Of a stretch of 34,839 nt of DNA, positions 17,474 through 25,759 are shown piece by piece. Position 1 is the stretch's first letter. Each line of letters opens with the position of its first letter. The position numbers were made by a program, and so were the translations under genes. Source of the stretch: an uncultured Eubacteriales bacterium (lineage in GTDB: Bacteria; Bacillota; Clostridia; Oscillospirales; CAG-382); NCBI GenBank assembly GCA_934444645.1, contig CAKSCV010000027.1, positions 1-34,839 of the forward strand, given 5' to 3'. The notes under the pieces were generated by a model. It saw nothing but the letters and a program-made list of their open reading frames with translations, had not been told where the DNA came from and made no database searches.

Positions 17474-18568
17474 ATGAAAAAGAAACTATCCCTTATCGCT
17501 CTGTTTATGTGCTTTGCCGTGTTGTTCTGTGCCTGCACACCGAAAACCGAGCAGCCTGACATTCCCGACAATACCGGCGACAACGCCGATGCCGTCGTCA
17601 CGCCCGGTGATGCTGCCGAACCGATTTTACCGACAGACAGCGAGCCGCTTGTTGTCAACGTTGCTGCCTTAAAAGGCCCGACAGCCATCGGTCTTGTCAA
17701 GCTGATTGACGATCCGAAGCCGGAAAATTCCGGTGAAACTGCCGCAAATTATGTGTGCGATTTTACCATCGAAGCTTCCGCAGACGCCGTAACGCCGAAG
17801 TTGATCAGCGGCGAACTCGACATGGCGGCAGTTCCGGCAAATTTGGCATCGGTTTTGTATAACCGCACCAAGGGCGAAATCGTAACCTTGAATATCAACA
17901 CGCTTGGCGTGCTGTACATCGTTGAAAACGGCGAAACCGTTCAGTCGGTCGCCGACTTAAAGGGCAAAACCATCTATGCCAGCGGCAAGGGAAGCACGCC
18001 GGAATATGCGTTAAACTATATGCTTTCTTCTGCAGGGCTTACCGTCGGACAAGACGTATTTGTCGAATATAAGTCAGAGCACGCGGAATGTGTGGCGGCT
18101 CTTGCCTCGGAAAGCAATGCTGTCGCCATGCTGCCGCAGCCGTTTGTCACAACGGCTATGATGGCCAATGAAAACATCCGCGTTGCACTTGACATCAATA
18201 AAGAATGGGAGCGTGCAACCGGAAACACTCTGGTGACCGGCGTTCTCGTTGCACGCAAAGCCTTTGTCGATGAGCATAGCGACATCGTTGAAAGCTTCTT
18301 GAAGGATTACGAAGCCTCTGTCGATTACGTCAATCACAATGTGAGCGAAGCGGCACTTCTTGTGGAAAAATGCGGCATTTTCAAAGCCGATGTGGCTGAA
18401 AAAGCCATTCCGTACTGCAACATCACTTTCCTGTCCGGAAATGCCATGAAGGATAAACTGTCCGCCTATTTAGCCGTGCTGTACAAGCAGAACAGCGATG
18501 CGGTCGGCGGAAAGCTCCCGGAGGATTCGTTCTATTACGGTTATACCGAAGAACAGCCGAATGAATAA
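17474..18568 (+). CDS. ABC transporter substrate-binding lipoprotein (NMT1/SsuA-like)
   Basis: A 364-aa protein with a lipoprotein signal (VLFCAC, lipid Cys21) and an acidic Pro/Asp linker. The type II binding fold shows VNVAALKGPTAIGLVKLIDD, ISGELDMAAVPANLASVLYN and SVADLKGKTIYASGKGSTPEYALNYML, the NMT1/SsuA/TauA-type arrangement. Ligand unknown; clostridial proteins of this type are annotated only generically. The next gene (permease) starts inside its last codons, an 8-bp overlap. The set SBP-permease-ATPase is a complete importer. Confidence 0.88.
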   Translation: MKKKLSLIALFMCFAVLFCACTPKTEQPDIPDNTGDNADAVVTPGDAAEPILPTDSEPLVVNVAALKGPTAIGLVKLIDDPKPENSGETAANYVCDFTIEASADAVTPKLISGELDMAAVPANLASVLYNRTKGEIVTLNINTLGVLYIVENGETVQSVADLKGKTIYASGKGSTPEYALNYMLSSAGLTVGQDVFVEYKSEHAECVAALASESNAVAMLPQPFVTTAMMANENIRVALDINKEWERATGNTLVTGVLVARKAFVDEHSDIVESFLKDYEASVDYVNHNVSEAALLVEKCGIFKADVAEKAIPYCNITFLSGNAMKDKLSAYLAVLYKQNSDAVGGKLPEDSFYYGYTEEQPNE

Positions 18569-19322
18569 CAAAATCTACGGCGGTTTGCCAAAAACTGCCG
18601 CCGTGCTTGTTTTTTGGCTTGCTGTCTGGCAGATCGCTTCTGCCGTTGTCGGCTATGATCTGCTGCTGCCGTCGCCGCTCGAAGTGCTTCTTCGCCTGGC
18701 GGCTTTGGTGCAAAAAAACGAATTTTGGCAAGCGGCATTACATACCTCGATACGGATATTCGGCGGCTTTTTCATGGCGGTTTTCACGGCTCTTTTTCTT
18801 GCTGTGTTATCCGGTATGTTTCGTGCCGTGCGAACACTTGTCTATCCGTTCATGGCGGCGGTAAAATCCGTGCCGGTGGCGTCCTTTGTGATTTTGGCAC
18901 TCATCTGGATCGGCTCGGGCAGCCTTTCGGTTTTTATTGCGTTCGTCATGGTGTTGCCGGTGATGTATACCGGTATACTTGCCGGTATCGATGCTCGGGA
19001 CGAAAAAATGCTTGAAATGGCGGAAATCTTCGGATTTTCACCGATTGCCAAAGCGCTCTATGTCTTTCTGCCGGCAGCCTTTCCGTACGCCCGTGCCGCC
19101 TTGTGCGTTTCGCTTGGCTTGTGTTGGAAAGCCGGTGTCGCGGCGGAGCTTATCGGCGTTCCGCACGGTTCGGTCGGCGAACAGCTGTATTTTTCCAAAG
19201 CGTATTTTCTGACAGCAGACCTCTTTGCTTGGACATTTGTGATCGTGGTTTTCAGCGTTTTGTTTGAAAAACTTGTTTTGCTTTTCGCCGATAAAGCATT
19301 TGCGCTTTTCAAAAGGATGTGA
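18561..19322 (+). CDS. ABC importer permease (SsuC/TauC type)
   Basis: A 253-aa protein with six hydrophobic segments and the EAA loop (EMAEIFGFSPIAKALYVFLPAAFPYARAAL), which docks on the ATPase. VFWLAVWQIASA, SVPVASFVILALIWIGSG and LGLCWKAGVAAELIG match the nitrate/sulfonate/taurine permease family. The ATG at 18561 overlaps the binding-protein gene by 8 bases (coupling). The ATPase starts 5 bp after the stop. Confidence 0.9.
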   Translation: MNNKIYGGLPKTAAVLVFWLAVWQIASAVVGYDLLLPSPLEVLLRLAALVQKNEFWQAALHTSIRIFGGFFMAVFTALFLAVLSGMFRAVRTLVYPFMAAVKSVPVASFVILALIWIGSGSLSVFIAFVMVLPVMYTGILAGIDARDEKMLEMAEIFGFSPIAKALYVFLPAAFPYARAALCVSLGLCWKAGVAAELIGVPHGSVGEQLYFSKAYFLTADLFAWTFVIVVFSVLFEKLVLLFADKAFALFKRM

Positions 19323-19327
19323 AAACG

Positions 19328-19912
19328 ATGGCAATTGTGATCCGAAATCTTTCCAAAACGTTCGACGGCAAAGCCGTTTTTACCGATTTTTCCGCTGAAA
19401 TCCGTGAAAATGCACTCACTTGTATCATGGGCGAATCCGGCTGCGGAAAAACCACGCTTTTATCCTTGATTGCCGGCCGCATAAAGCCGGATTCCGGCAC
19501 GATAAGCGGCGTTCCGCGCGGCACAAAAGGAAAAATTGCGGCGGTCTTTCAGGAAAACCGTCTTGCGGAAGCGTTTACGGTTTACCGCAATCTGCGCATG
19601 GTATGTTCCAAACCAAAACTGTCTGCCGATATGCTTTGCGAAATGCTTGCGCGTGTCGGCATGGACAAAGAGGTGCTGTATTCTCCGGTATCTGCTCTCA
19701 GCGGCGGAATGAAGCGACGCGTCGCCATCTTACGCGCACTTCTTTGCGACAGTCCGCTCGTGCTTTTAGATGAACCGACAAGCGGCTTGGATGAGGAAAA
19801 CAAAAAGGCCGTTATCGCGTTTATTCGCGATAAAACCCAAAATAAAACGGTATTATGGGTAACACACGACAAAGCCGAAGCCGAAACGGCTGACGCAGTT
19901 CTTTATTTGTAA
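19328..19912 (+). CDS. ABC importer ATPase subunit
   Basis: A 194-aa nucleotide-binding subunit with Walker A GESGCGKTT (residues 35-43), Q-loop VFQENRL, signature LSGGMKRR (124-131), Walker B LVLLDEP (144-150) and H-loop WVTHD (177-181). It is short for the family (usually 240-260), lacking the C-terminal tail but with every catalytic element. The ATG at 19328 is chosen because AAAGGA lies 10 bases upstream; a GTG at 19319 would sit directly on the Shine-Dalgarno. Energises the permease encoded before it. Confidence 0.9.
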   Translation: MAIVIRNLSKTFDGKAVFTDFSAEIRENALTCIMGESGCGKTTLLSLIAGRIKPDSGTISGVPRGTKGKIAAVFQENRLAEAFTVYRNLRMVCSKPKLSADMLCEMLARVGMDKEVLYSPVSALSGGMKRRVAILRALLCDSPLVLLDEPTSGLDEENKKAVIAFIRDKTQNKTVLWVTHDKAEAETADAVLYL

Positions 19913-19925
19913 TTTCATACAGAAC

Positions 19926-19965
19926 AAAAGGCTCATGCAGGAATTTCCCGCATGAGCCTTTTGCG
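19926..19965 (+). terminator. Bidirectional intrinsic terminator between convergent genes
   Basis: A perfect 13-bp stem (AAAAGGCTCATGC 19926-19938 and GCATGAGCCTTTT 19950-19962) with an 11-base loop. T-rich flanks on both strands fit termination of the ABC operon (plus) and the DUF4349 gene (minus). Confidence 0.85.
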
Positions 19966-19992
19966 TTTGGAAGAATAGAAATGAAAACACAA

Positions 19993-21081
19993 TCAATGGT
20001 TGGTATTGTTCTCTTGAGAAACACCGGGAGCCGGTTCGGCAGCTGTCGGAGGAACGGCTGATACGTTGTGCTTTTTCTTAATTTTTTTGATAACAGACCT
20101 GATAACGAAAATCAAGATAAGCAAAACGACGATAAATAAGAGAATACCCGGCAGTTCATACGAAACGGAAACAATAAAGTTTTCCATGTTGTTGCCGAAA
20201 TCACGGAAACCGCCGGACACGGATTGCGCAAGACGTTCGCCGAAGGTTTTCGGCATAGTCTGCACCGTGACGGGCTTCATGACCTCCTCAATATCAATGT
20301 TGACGGTCGAGTAACTGATGAGCGAATCGTAACGGCGAAGCGAACCGGACAAGCTTTCGATTTCGTAACGAACATTGGCAAGTTCGGATTCAAGTAACAG
20401 CACATTGTCAAGACTTTCCGCTTTGCTTAATATGTCAAGCAGGCGTTCCTCGCGCATTTTCGCACTGGAAAGACGTGCTTCGGTATCGAAGTATTTTTCA
20501 CTGACATCTTCATTGTTTTCAGTCGAGTGAACAACCGTACCAATGTTTCCGGCTTCGGAGCGGAATGCCTTGTAGCTTTCGACCGGGACACGAATGCTGT
20601 ACGAACCGTTGCGGTTACCGTATTCGGCGTTTCCGTAGGTGTCCGAACGCTCATAATACGCACCGTATTTTTCACAAAGCGCATCTAAAGCCGTGATAGC
20701 TTCCTCAAATTGGGTGGTTTGAATGTTGTAATAGGAGGAATAGATGATTTTGCGCTGTGTTTCCACAGCAGCAGTCTTCGATTCTTCTTGACCTTCGGCG
20801 GTTTGGTAATAGATCTCTTCTTTTTCGGAATCCGTATTATACGAAAAACTTGCATTCTTGGTTCCGAAAGCGTAGCCGTTGTTGTCAAAATCACCAGGGG
20901 CAGAGGATGCCGCATCATGAAAGGTATCGTTCGACATGGGTTCGCCGGGAAGCGCCTTCATTTTACTGCCACAGGAAGTGATGGAAAGGAGCAGGGTACA
21001 AAGCAAACTGATTGTCAGAAAACAGGCTGCAAGACGTTTGCGGTTTTGCTGTGCGGTTTTCCGTTTTTCGGTATTATTCAT
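19993..21081 (-). CDS. DUF4349 lipoprotein with C-terminal membrane helix
   Basis: A 362-aa protein with an N-terminal lipobox (ITSC, Cys37). The DUF4349 domain (KIIYSSYYNIQTTQFEEAITALDALCEKYGAYYE ... YSIRVPVESYKAF ... EDVSEKYFDTEARL) leads into a coiled-coil stretch (EERLLDILSKAESLDNVLLLESELANVRYEIESLSGSLRRYDSLI), and a TM helix (LPGILLFIVVLLILIFVI) with basic tail follows. Function unknown; the family is envelope-located in Firmicutes. The start at 21081 is preferred: AAAGGA lies 9 bases upstream, whereas the ATG at 21090 would abut it. Divergent from the SOS polymerase gene. Confidence 0.88.
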   Translation of the reverse strand: MNNTEKRKTAQQNRKRLAACFLTISLLCTLLLSITSCGSKMKALPGEPMSNDTFHDAASSAPGDFDNNGYAFGTKNASFSYNTDSEKEEIYYQTAEGQEESKTAAVETQRKIIYSSYYNIQTTQFEEAITALDALCEKYGAYYERSDTYGNAEYGNRNGSYSIRVPVESYKAFRSEAGNIGTVVHSTENNEDVSEKYFDTEARLSSAKMREERLLDILSKAESLDNVLLLESELANVRYEIESLSGSLRRYDSLISYSTVNIDIEEVMKPVTVQTMPKTFGERLAQSVSGGFRDFGNNMENFIVSVSYELPGILLFIVVLLILIFVIRSVIKKIKKKHNVSAVPPTAAEPAPGVSQENNTNH

Positions 21082-21207
21082 GGCTGTCATTCCTTTCTTG
21101 TGTATTGCTTTTACATTTATCAGACGAAAAATGAAATTAAAATGTTTCCCGAATTTTTATCTTTTTTGCAATTTTTTTCGAATAAAGGAAAAAGCTTCTC
21201 GTTTTGC

Positions 21208-21271
21208 AAACATTTGTTCTTGACAATTGAGAACAAATGTGCTAAAATTGAAGCAAGAAAAACATTTGTTC
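21208..21271 (+). promoter_or_regulatory. SOS-type promoter with three LexA-like boxes
   Basis: Consensus promoter TTGACA (21220-21225), 17 bp, TAAAAT (21243-21248). Three copies of a GAACAAATGT core surround it: AAACATTTGTTC at 21208-21219, GAACAAATGTGC at 21231-21242 and AAACATTTGTTC at 21260-21271. Each resembles the Gram-positive LexA box (GAAC-N4-GTTC) with one or more changes. The first abuts the -35, the second fills the spacer, and the third lies just before the Shine-Dalgarno. LexA binding is inference from box shape plus target type. Confidence 0.7.
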
Positions 21272-21288
21272 TTTTTAGGAGAATGCTC

Positions 21289-22569
21289 ATGCTGTCAACA
21301 GAAGCGGAAAATTATATTGCACATAAAGGAATCAACCGCAGCCGAATAGTGCTGCATTCCGATCTGAACAATTTTTTTGCGTCGGTGGAATGCTTAAAGC
21401 ATAAAGCACTTGCCCTTTATCCGGTAGCGGTATGCGGATCGCAAAAGGAGCGGCACGGGATCGTGCTTGCCAAAAACAATCTTGCCAAAAAGTGCGGCGT
21501 GAAAACCGGGCAAGTGATTTGGCAGGCAAAACAGCTGTGTCCGGAGCTTGTGGTTTTGGATGCACACTATGAGGAATATCAATATTATTCGCAAAAGGTA
21601 CGTGCGGTTTATGCAACGTACAGCGACCGTGTTGAACCGTTCGGAATGGATGAAGCTTGGCTGGAAATGACCGGCATTGCCGGCATACGGACCTTACAGG
21701 ACGGTGTTGCGGCGGCCAATCGTCTGCGCAAGGAAATTTTTGAAAAAACCGGGCTTACCGTTTCGATCGGCGTCAGCGACAACAAAACCTTTGCCAAGCT
21801 GGCGAGCGATCACAAAAAGCCGGATGCGGTAACCGTGTTCGGCCCGGATGAATATTTGCCGGTCATTTCCAAGCTTGCCGTCGGTGAACTCATGTATGCC
21901 GGCCGCAGCACCCAAAAGCGCTTACACAGCTTTTGTGTGGAAACCATCGGCGATGCGGCAAACCGGAACAGTGCCTTCTTTCGCTCGGTTCTCGGAAAAA
22001 GCGGCGAAAGCCTTTTCCGCAATGCCTGCGGCTATGATTGTTCTCCGGTACAGAATGTGGTTTACGAAGATCCCGTCAAAAGCCTCGGAAATTCGGCGAC
22101 AACGCCGCGGGATATGACCTCGGACGAGGATATTAAAGTCCTTCTTTATGCGCTGTGCGACAAGGTCTGTACGCGTCTGCGGAAAGCGGCGTTAAAAGCC
22201 ACTGTCCTGCAGCTTCATCTGCGAGAACCGGATCTAACGGTCACCGAAAAGCAATGCGGCATATTGCCGACCAATCTGACCGGCACATTGGCAGAACAGG
22301 CGTTATCTCTTTATCATCGCAGTTTTCCGAACGGGCTGACGCTTCGCTCGATCGGCGTGCGAACGTCCGGTTTTGTCGCGTGCGGCAAAGAAGAACAGAA
22401 ATCGTTATTTGATTCCGACAAAGAGGAAACGCTCGACCAAACGGTGGATGCGATCCGTTCGCGCTATGGACTTCATGTGATTCGGCGCGGTGTGCTGTGT
22501 ACAGACAAGACGCTCTATTCACCGCTGTATTCCGAAAAACATCTGGTCGCGCCCTTCAAATCACATTAG
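21289..22569 (+). CDS. Y-family DNA polymerase (DinB/UmuC/UvrX-type)
   Basis: Translesion polymerase of the SOS response, 426 aa. Visible: VLHSDLNNFFASVECL with catalytic Asp25, RVEPFGMDEAWLEM with Asp121 and Glu122, and TVSIGVSDNKTFAKLASDHKKPD (helix-hairpin region, nucleotide grip). A little-finger region ends near residue 370. The gene carries a KEEQKSLFD stretch that resembles a beta-clamp-binding peptide (QKSLF). ATG at 21289 is chosen because AGGAG is 7 bases upstream; the ATG at 21283 is too close. Family split between Pol IV and UvrX-type is not resolvable here, so no symbol is given. Confidence 0.93.
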   Translation: MLSTEAENYIAHKGINRSRIVLHSDLNNFFASVECLKHKALALYPVAVCGSQKERHGIVLAKNNLAKKCGVKTGQVIWQAKQLCPELVVLDAHYEEYQYYSQKVRAVYATYSDRVEPFGMDEAWLEMTGIAGIRTLQDGVAAANRLRKEIFEKTGLTVSIGVSDNKTFAKLASDHKKPDAVTVFGPDEYLPVISKLAVGELMYAGRSTQKRLHSFCVETIGDAANRNSAFFRSVLGKSGESLFRNACGYDCSPVQNVVYEDPVKSLGNSATTPRDMTSDEDIKVLLYALCDKVCTRLRKAALKATVLQLHLREPDLTVTEKQCGILPTNLTGTLAEQALSLYHRSFPNGLTLRSIGVRTSGFVACGKEEQKSLFDSDKEETLDQTVDAIRSRYGLHVIRRGVLCTDKTLYSPLYSEKHLVAPFKSH

Positions 22570-22652
22570 CGGCATGCAGAGGGAACTTTTTTTGAACGGT
22601 TTCGTCTTATAAACAAAAAACACCATAATTCAATTTGTCGGGAGGCTTCCTT

Positions 22653-22784
22653 ATGAGAAACACAGTTCATTATATCGTTATCGGCTTATGCATTCTTTCC
22701 CTGTGTCTGCTGGCAAATTTTGCGGAAGCCGAGGATATAACGCAAGAAAACAACACGGCAACATTCACGTATTATAACAACTAA
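22653..22784 (+). CDS. Small secreted peptide, 43 aa, unknown
   Basis: A 43-codon ORF with a strong ribosome site (GGGAGG, 7 bases before the ATG). The N-terminus has polar residues and a hydrophobic core (YIVIGLCILSLCLLANFAEA, residues 7-26), a typical signal peptide with AEA at the cleavage site. The predicted 17-residue product EDITQENNTATFTYYNN is polar, with one acidic end and an aromatic Tyr-Tyr end. It starts 83 bp after the polymerase stop with no obvious terminator between, and a hairpin terminator follows at 22805. It may be an exported peptide, co-transcribed with the polymerase; I do not recognise the family, and no processing or exporter gene is adjacent. Confidence 0.55.
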   Translation: MRNTVHYIVIGLCILSLCLLANFAEAEDITQENNTATFTYYNN

Positions 22785-22804
22785 ACAACTCTAATCCGCT
22801 AAAG

Positions 22805-22831
22805 AAGGACACGTCAAAAAAACGTGTCCTT
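22805..22831. terminator. Bidirectional intrinsic terminator
   Basis: Perfect 10-bp stem (AAGGACACGT 22805-22814 and ACGTGTCCTT 22822-22831) with a 7-base loop CAAAAAA. It follows the small ORF (plus) and the stop of the deacetylase gene (minus, 22837). Confidence 0.75.
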
Positions 22832-22836
22832 TATCG

Positions 22837-25605
22837 TTATTCCGCTGTTACCGGAATAATTTTCACCTCTTCAAGCGGTGAAAAAACCGTAAGGTCGTTG
22901 AAGAGAAAAACTTTAACGGTTGCCGCCTCGGAAGAAGAGGGGAGCGTCAGGGAAGCCGTTTGTATCTTGCCGCTCGGGATTTCATAGGCTTTGACACCAA
23001 TCAGCTTGCCGTTTGCATCATAAGCAGCCGCCAACGCTGACGCCTTTGCGCCGGTTGCTTTGCGCGTATCAAGGTTGACGGTCACGCGGATCTCGCTTTC
23101 CTCAGCAACAGCCGTGTTGCAGTGAACCGTTTCGCCGTCATAGCGCGCACCGGCAGGAAGCTCGATCTGCATTCCGTTGGCTTGAATATATTGAGTAAGC
23201 TCTGAGGGATTATAGACGTTTTCGTAGTCGATAACCATTTTTCGGTGAGCGTTGACGTAGCGCACATAGTCAGCACAGGTCGGATTCCACATGTCAATAG
23301 TCTTGCACAGGGTTAAAAATTCATCGTATTCAGCGTAGGTTATTGCAGGATTTGTGCCGTTAGTAAAATCAAAAGAATGCCCCCAAACCGAAAACAGTGA
23401 AAGTGCGTCGCTGTCATACGTCTGATATTTCTTTGTATATTCTAATAAACCGCCCTTATACCGTGCTTCGTATATGGTAAATGTCCATTCATCCACAAAC
23501 GATGCCGGTATATTAAAATTGTAGCTGTCGCCCGAACCTCGCGCATAAATATAATTTTCCCTGACATGCTTTCGGATATTCGGACGAGTAGACGGAATCG
23601 TAAACGGCCAAGCAAGACCGACCACTTCATAGCCGAAAACTTTCTCCAACTTTTCCTTGCCGAGAACAATATCGTTAATGCACTCTTCTTCGGTAAACAG
23701 AAATTCGCCGGTTGTCGAGTCTTTTCCGACCATCTGCGGATGCGTGTCCGAGTGATTGGCTATTTCATGACCGGCATACATAGTGCGCTTGGCGTCTAAT
23801 TGTTCCTCTGTAAGAGAATCCCAGTAGGATGTGATAATGTTAAAGGAACCGACATAACCGGCATTGTTTAAGCGCCCCAAAAGTATCCGGTCGTAATGAT
23901 CTACGCCGTCGTCATAGCTGAGGACGAACGCTTTTTTAGTAAAGCCCGGATAGAATTCCGTGTCTAAATCATTGATCTTACCTTCTTTCCATTTGGGATG
24001 GAACGTAACAAAGCCGTCAATTTTTACTTTTGTACCGGGCAAAAAAGTGTTTGTTCCATCTGTCCAAGCTTCAAATTCTTTATAAGAATGAGTAAATATG
24101 TTCTCAGGAAGTGTAATATAACCGTTCGTATCCGGAAGAATGCGCGGGATATGCCCGCTGCCGTCGTCGGCATCAAATAATGCGGCGGAGGATACATCCG
24201 GAATCAAGAAGATTCGCTCAATGGCAAGATTGATATCGCTTTTTGAACCCGGATCAAAGCGCAGATAGGAAATGTTTTTGTAGTTTTCCGCCGTTTTGAT
24301 GCCTTGATACAGTAAATACCGCAGCTCGGTAAGTCCGTCCGCGTAAACCAGTTTTTTCATCATACTGCGGCCTTCGGAAAGGGGATTTTCATCCAAAGAA
24401 GCAAACAGCTGACACCAGGCACCGTCGGCTCCGTTATCGGAAGAAGCACTGCCTTGCACGACAAGCGTATTGAATTTTCCGAAGACAGCCGGTTGACGCA
24501 AAAAGATTTTCGGGTCGTTTCCGGTTGTTGTTGCCCGAAGCACACCGCCTTGCACCGTAATGCTGGTCAACTGGTCGGTTGTGACATGATCCATATCGCC
24601 GTCAGTATCAAAGTTCCATTCGTAGCCCTCTCCCCAAACAGCATAAACATCCATGTTGCTTGAAACGGCGGTATTGTACGGCAAAACCTCCGAAGAGATT
24701 GCAGAAGCCGACCAACCATAGAAGATAAGGCCGTCGCCACGGGTCGGAGTTATGGTGGCATACAAGCGTTCACCTGGACTTTTTAAGGCGGTTGCGCTGT
24801 CCGTATCACTCATATGGTACGTAACCTTAACGGTTTCCGCTGCTTCCCACACGGCATACAGCGTCATGTTGCTTTTTACGCATTCGATACTGTCAAGCGG
24901 CTCGGCGTTGGGTGTTAACGACCAGCCGATCAGACGGTTGTTTTCTTTTTGAGCCGTATAGGCGGATAAGGAAAGCGCAGAGCCGATTTCAGCCCTTGCC
25001 GGGGCAGGAAGAGAAAGTGCTGTTCCGGCGGCATCTTCAAACGTAATCGTTACAGATTTGTCTGCCGAAAACGCGGCAAAATCCAAAGCTACCTTCACAT
25101 CCGTATAATACATTCCGATTCCGACAATCACCTGACTGATATAGTTTTCCATGTACGTCGTGTTGGAGCTCATGTCGTAAAAATACGTTACATATTCGCC
25201 GTTATCGCCGGCAAGCATGGTATTGTCCTTATTCACGCCGCCTTGATCCCAAACATCGACAACCAAATCTCCGTTTTCATCAACGATCTTGAAAAAGGCG
25301 TGCGAGATCGGACGATACTCTGTCCCTTCCGGAATTTCATATTTCACGCGGAGAATAAAATACGGATAATCTGCGCCCTTTACCGGCGTCGACAGATTTC
25401 GAACAATGGTATTGTTGACACGGTTTGTTGTGCCGACCCAAGCATCGCCGCTGATTTCGGACGGTGAAAGATTGGTCGTCCAATAGCAGGTGCTGTTTTT
25501 TTCGCTGAAATCATACAAAATCATCGGCGTTTCGGCAAAGCATACTGTTAGAAGCGCAGCACACACCACTGCAAAGAAAAACGGAAGCAAAAAACGTTTT
25601 TTCAT
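22837..25605 (-). CDS. Secreted polysaccharide deacetylase (NodB domain) with InlB-type repeats
   Basis: A 922-aa exoprotein with a signal peptide ending near residue 24. Order: sandwich module 1 (about 27-190); InlB-type repeats 1 and 2 (GWSLTPNAEPLDSIECVKSNMTLYAVW and GWSASAISSEVLPYNTAVSSNMDVYAVW); sandwich module 2 (from YEWNFDTDGD to YLRFDPG ... ERIFLI); a third repeat (LFDADDGSGHIPRI ... FEAWTDG); then NodB at about 555-770. NodB shows VLSYDDGVDHYD (metal-binding Asp pair) and HEIANHSDTHP (H-x4-H type). A C-terminal ESEIRVTVNLDTRKATGAKA domain follows. It likely removes N- or O-acetyl groups from a surface glycan; substrate is inferred. Divergent from the AraC-type regulator. Confidence 0.87.
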   Translation of the reverse strand: MKKRFLLPFFFAVVCAALLTVCFAETPMILYDFSEKNSTCYWTTNLSPSEISGDAWVGTTNRVNNTIVRNLSTPVKGADYPYFILRVKYEIPEGTEYRPISHAFFKIVDENGDLVVDVWDQGGVNKDNTMLAGDNGEYVTYFYDMSSNTTYMENYISQVIVGIGMYYTDVKVALDFAAFSADKSVTITFEDAAGTALSLPAPARAEIGSALSLSAYTAQKENNRLIGWSLTPNAEPLDSIECVKSNMTLYAVWEAAETVKVTYHMSDTDSATALKSPGERLYATITPTRGDGLIFYGWSASAISSEVLPYNTAVSSNMDVYAVWGEGYEWNFDTDGDMDHVTTDQLTSITVQGGVLRATTTGNDPKIFLRQPAVFGKFNTLVVQGSASSDNGADGAWCQLFASLDENPLSEGRSMMKKLVYADGLTELRYLLYQGIKTAENYKNISYLRFDPGSKSDINLAIERIFLIPDVSSAALFDADDGSGHIPRILPDTNGYITLPENIFTHSYKEFEAWTDGTNTFLPGTKVKIDGFVTFHPKWKEGKINDLDTEFYPGFTKKAFVLSYDDGVDHYDRILLGRLNNAGYVGSFNIITSYWDSLTEEQLDAKRTMYAGHEIANHSDTHPQMVGKDSTTGEFLFTEEECINDIVLGKEKLEKVFGYEVVGLAWPFTIPSTRPNIRKHVRENYIYARGSGDSYNFNIPASFVDEWTFTIYEARYKGGLLEYTKKYQTYDSDALSLFSVWGHSFDFTNGTNPAITYAEYDEFLTLCKTIDMWNPTCADYVRYVNAHRKMVIDYENVYNPSELTQYIQANGMQIELPAGARYDGETVHCNTAVAEESEIRVTVNLDTRKATGAKASALAAAYDANGKLIGVKAYEIPSGKIQTASLTLPSSSEAATVKVFLFNDLTVFSPLEEVKIIPVTAE

Positions 25606-25640
25606 GTCTATCCACCCCTTCGGCTGATTCTTATAGGAAT

Positions 25641-25681
25641 ATTATAGCACGAGCCGCGGTTAAAATAAATGACTTATTTTA
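25641..25681 (-). promoter_or_regulatory. Deacetylase promoter -10 with palindromic operator over the -35 region
   Basis: On the minus strand a perfect TATAAT (25641-25646) lacks a good -35 at the expected place (TTTATT at 25664-25669). That place lies inside a perfect 8-bp palindrome, TAAAATAA-N5-TTATTTTA (25661-25681). The layout suits an activator-dependent promoter, with the divergent AraC protein as the obvious candidate. Confidence 0.55.
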
Positions 25682-25698
25682 GCATGACACATATAAAG

Positions 25699-25727
25699 TT
25701 GACAATTTTTGATATTTGTGCTATAAT
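25699..25727 (+). promoter_or_regulatory. Sigma-A promoter of the AraC-family gene
   Basis: TTGACA (25699-25704), 17 bp, TATAAT (25722-25727): full consensus at both hexamers. Predicted start about 25 bases before the ATG at 25760. Confidence 0.9.
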
Positions 25728-25759
25728 CCTTATGCATAATGCATGAAAGGCGGCAGGGT

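Noticed and set aside
20710..21288. Upstream extension of the Y-polymerase frame over the DUF4349 gene and its promoter region
   Set aside because: The polymerase pattern begins only after 21289, where the ribosome site lies; the extension runs through the DUF4349 coding region and the LexA-box promoter.
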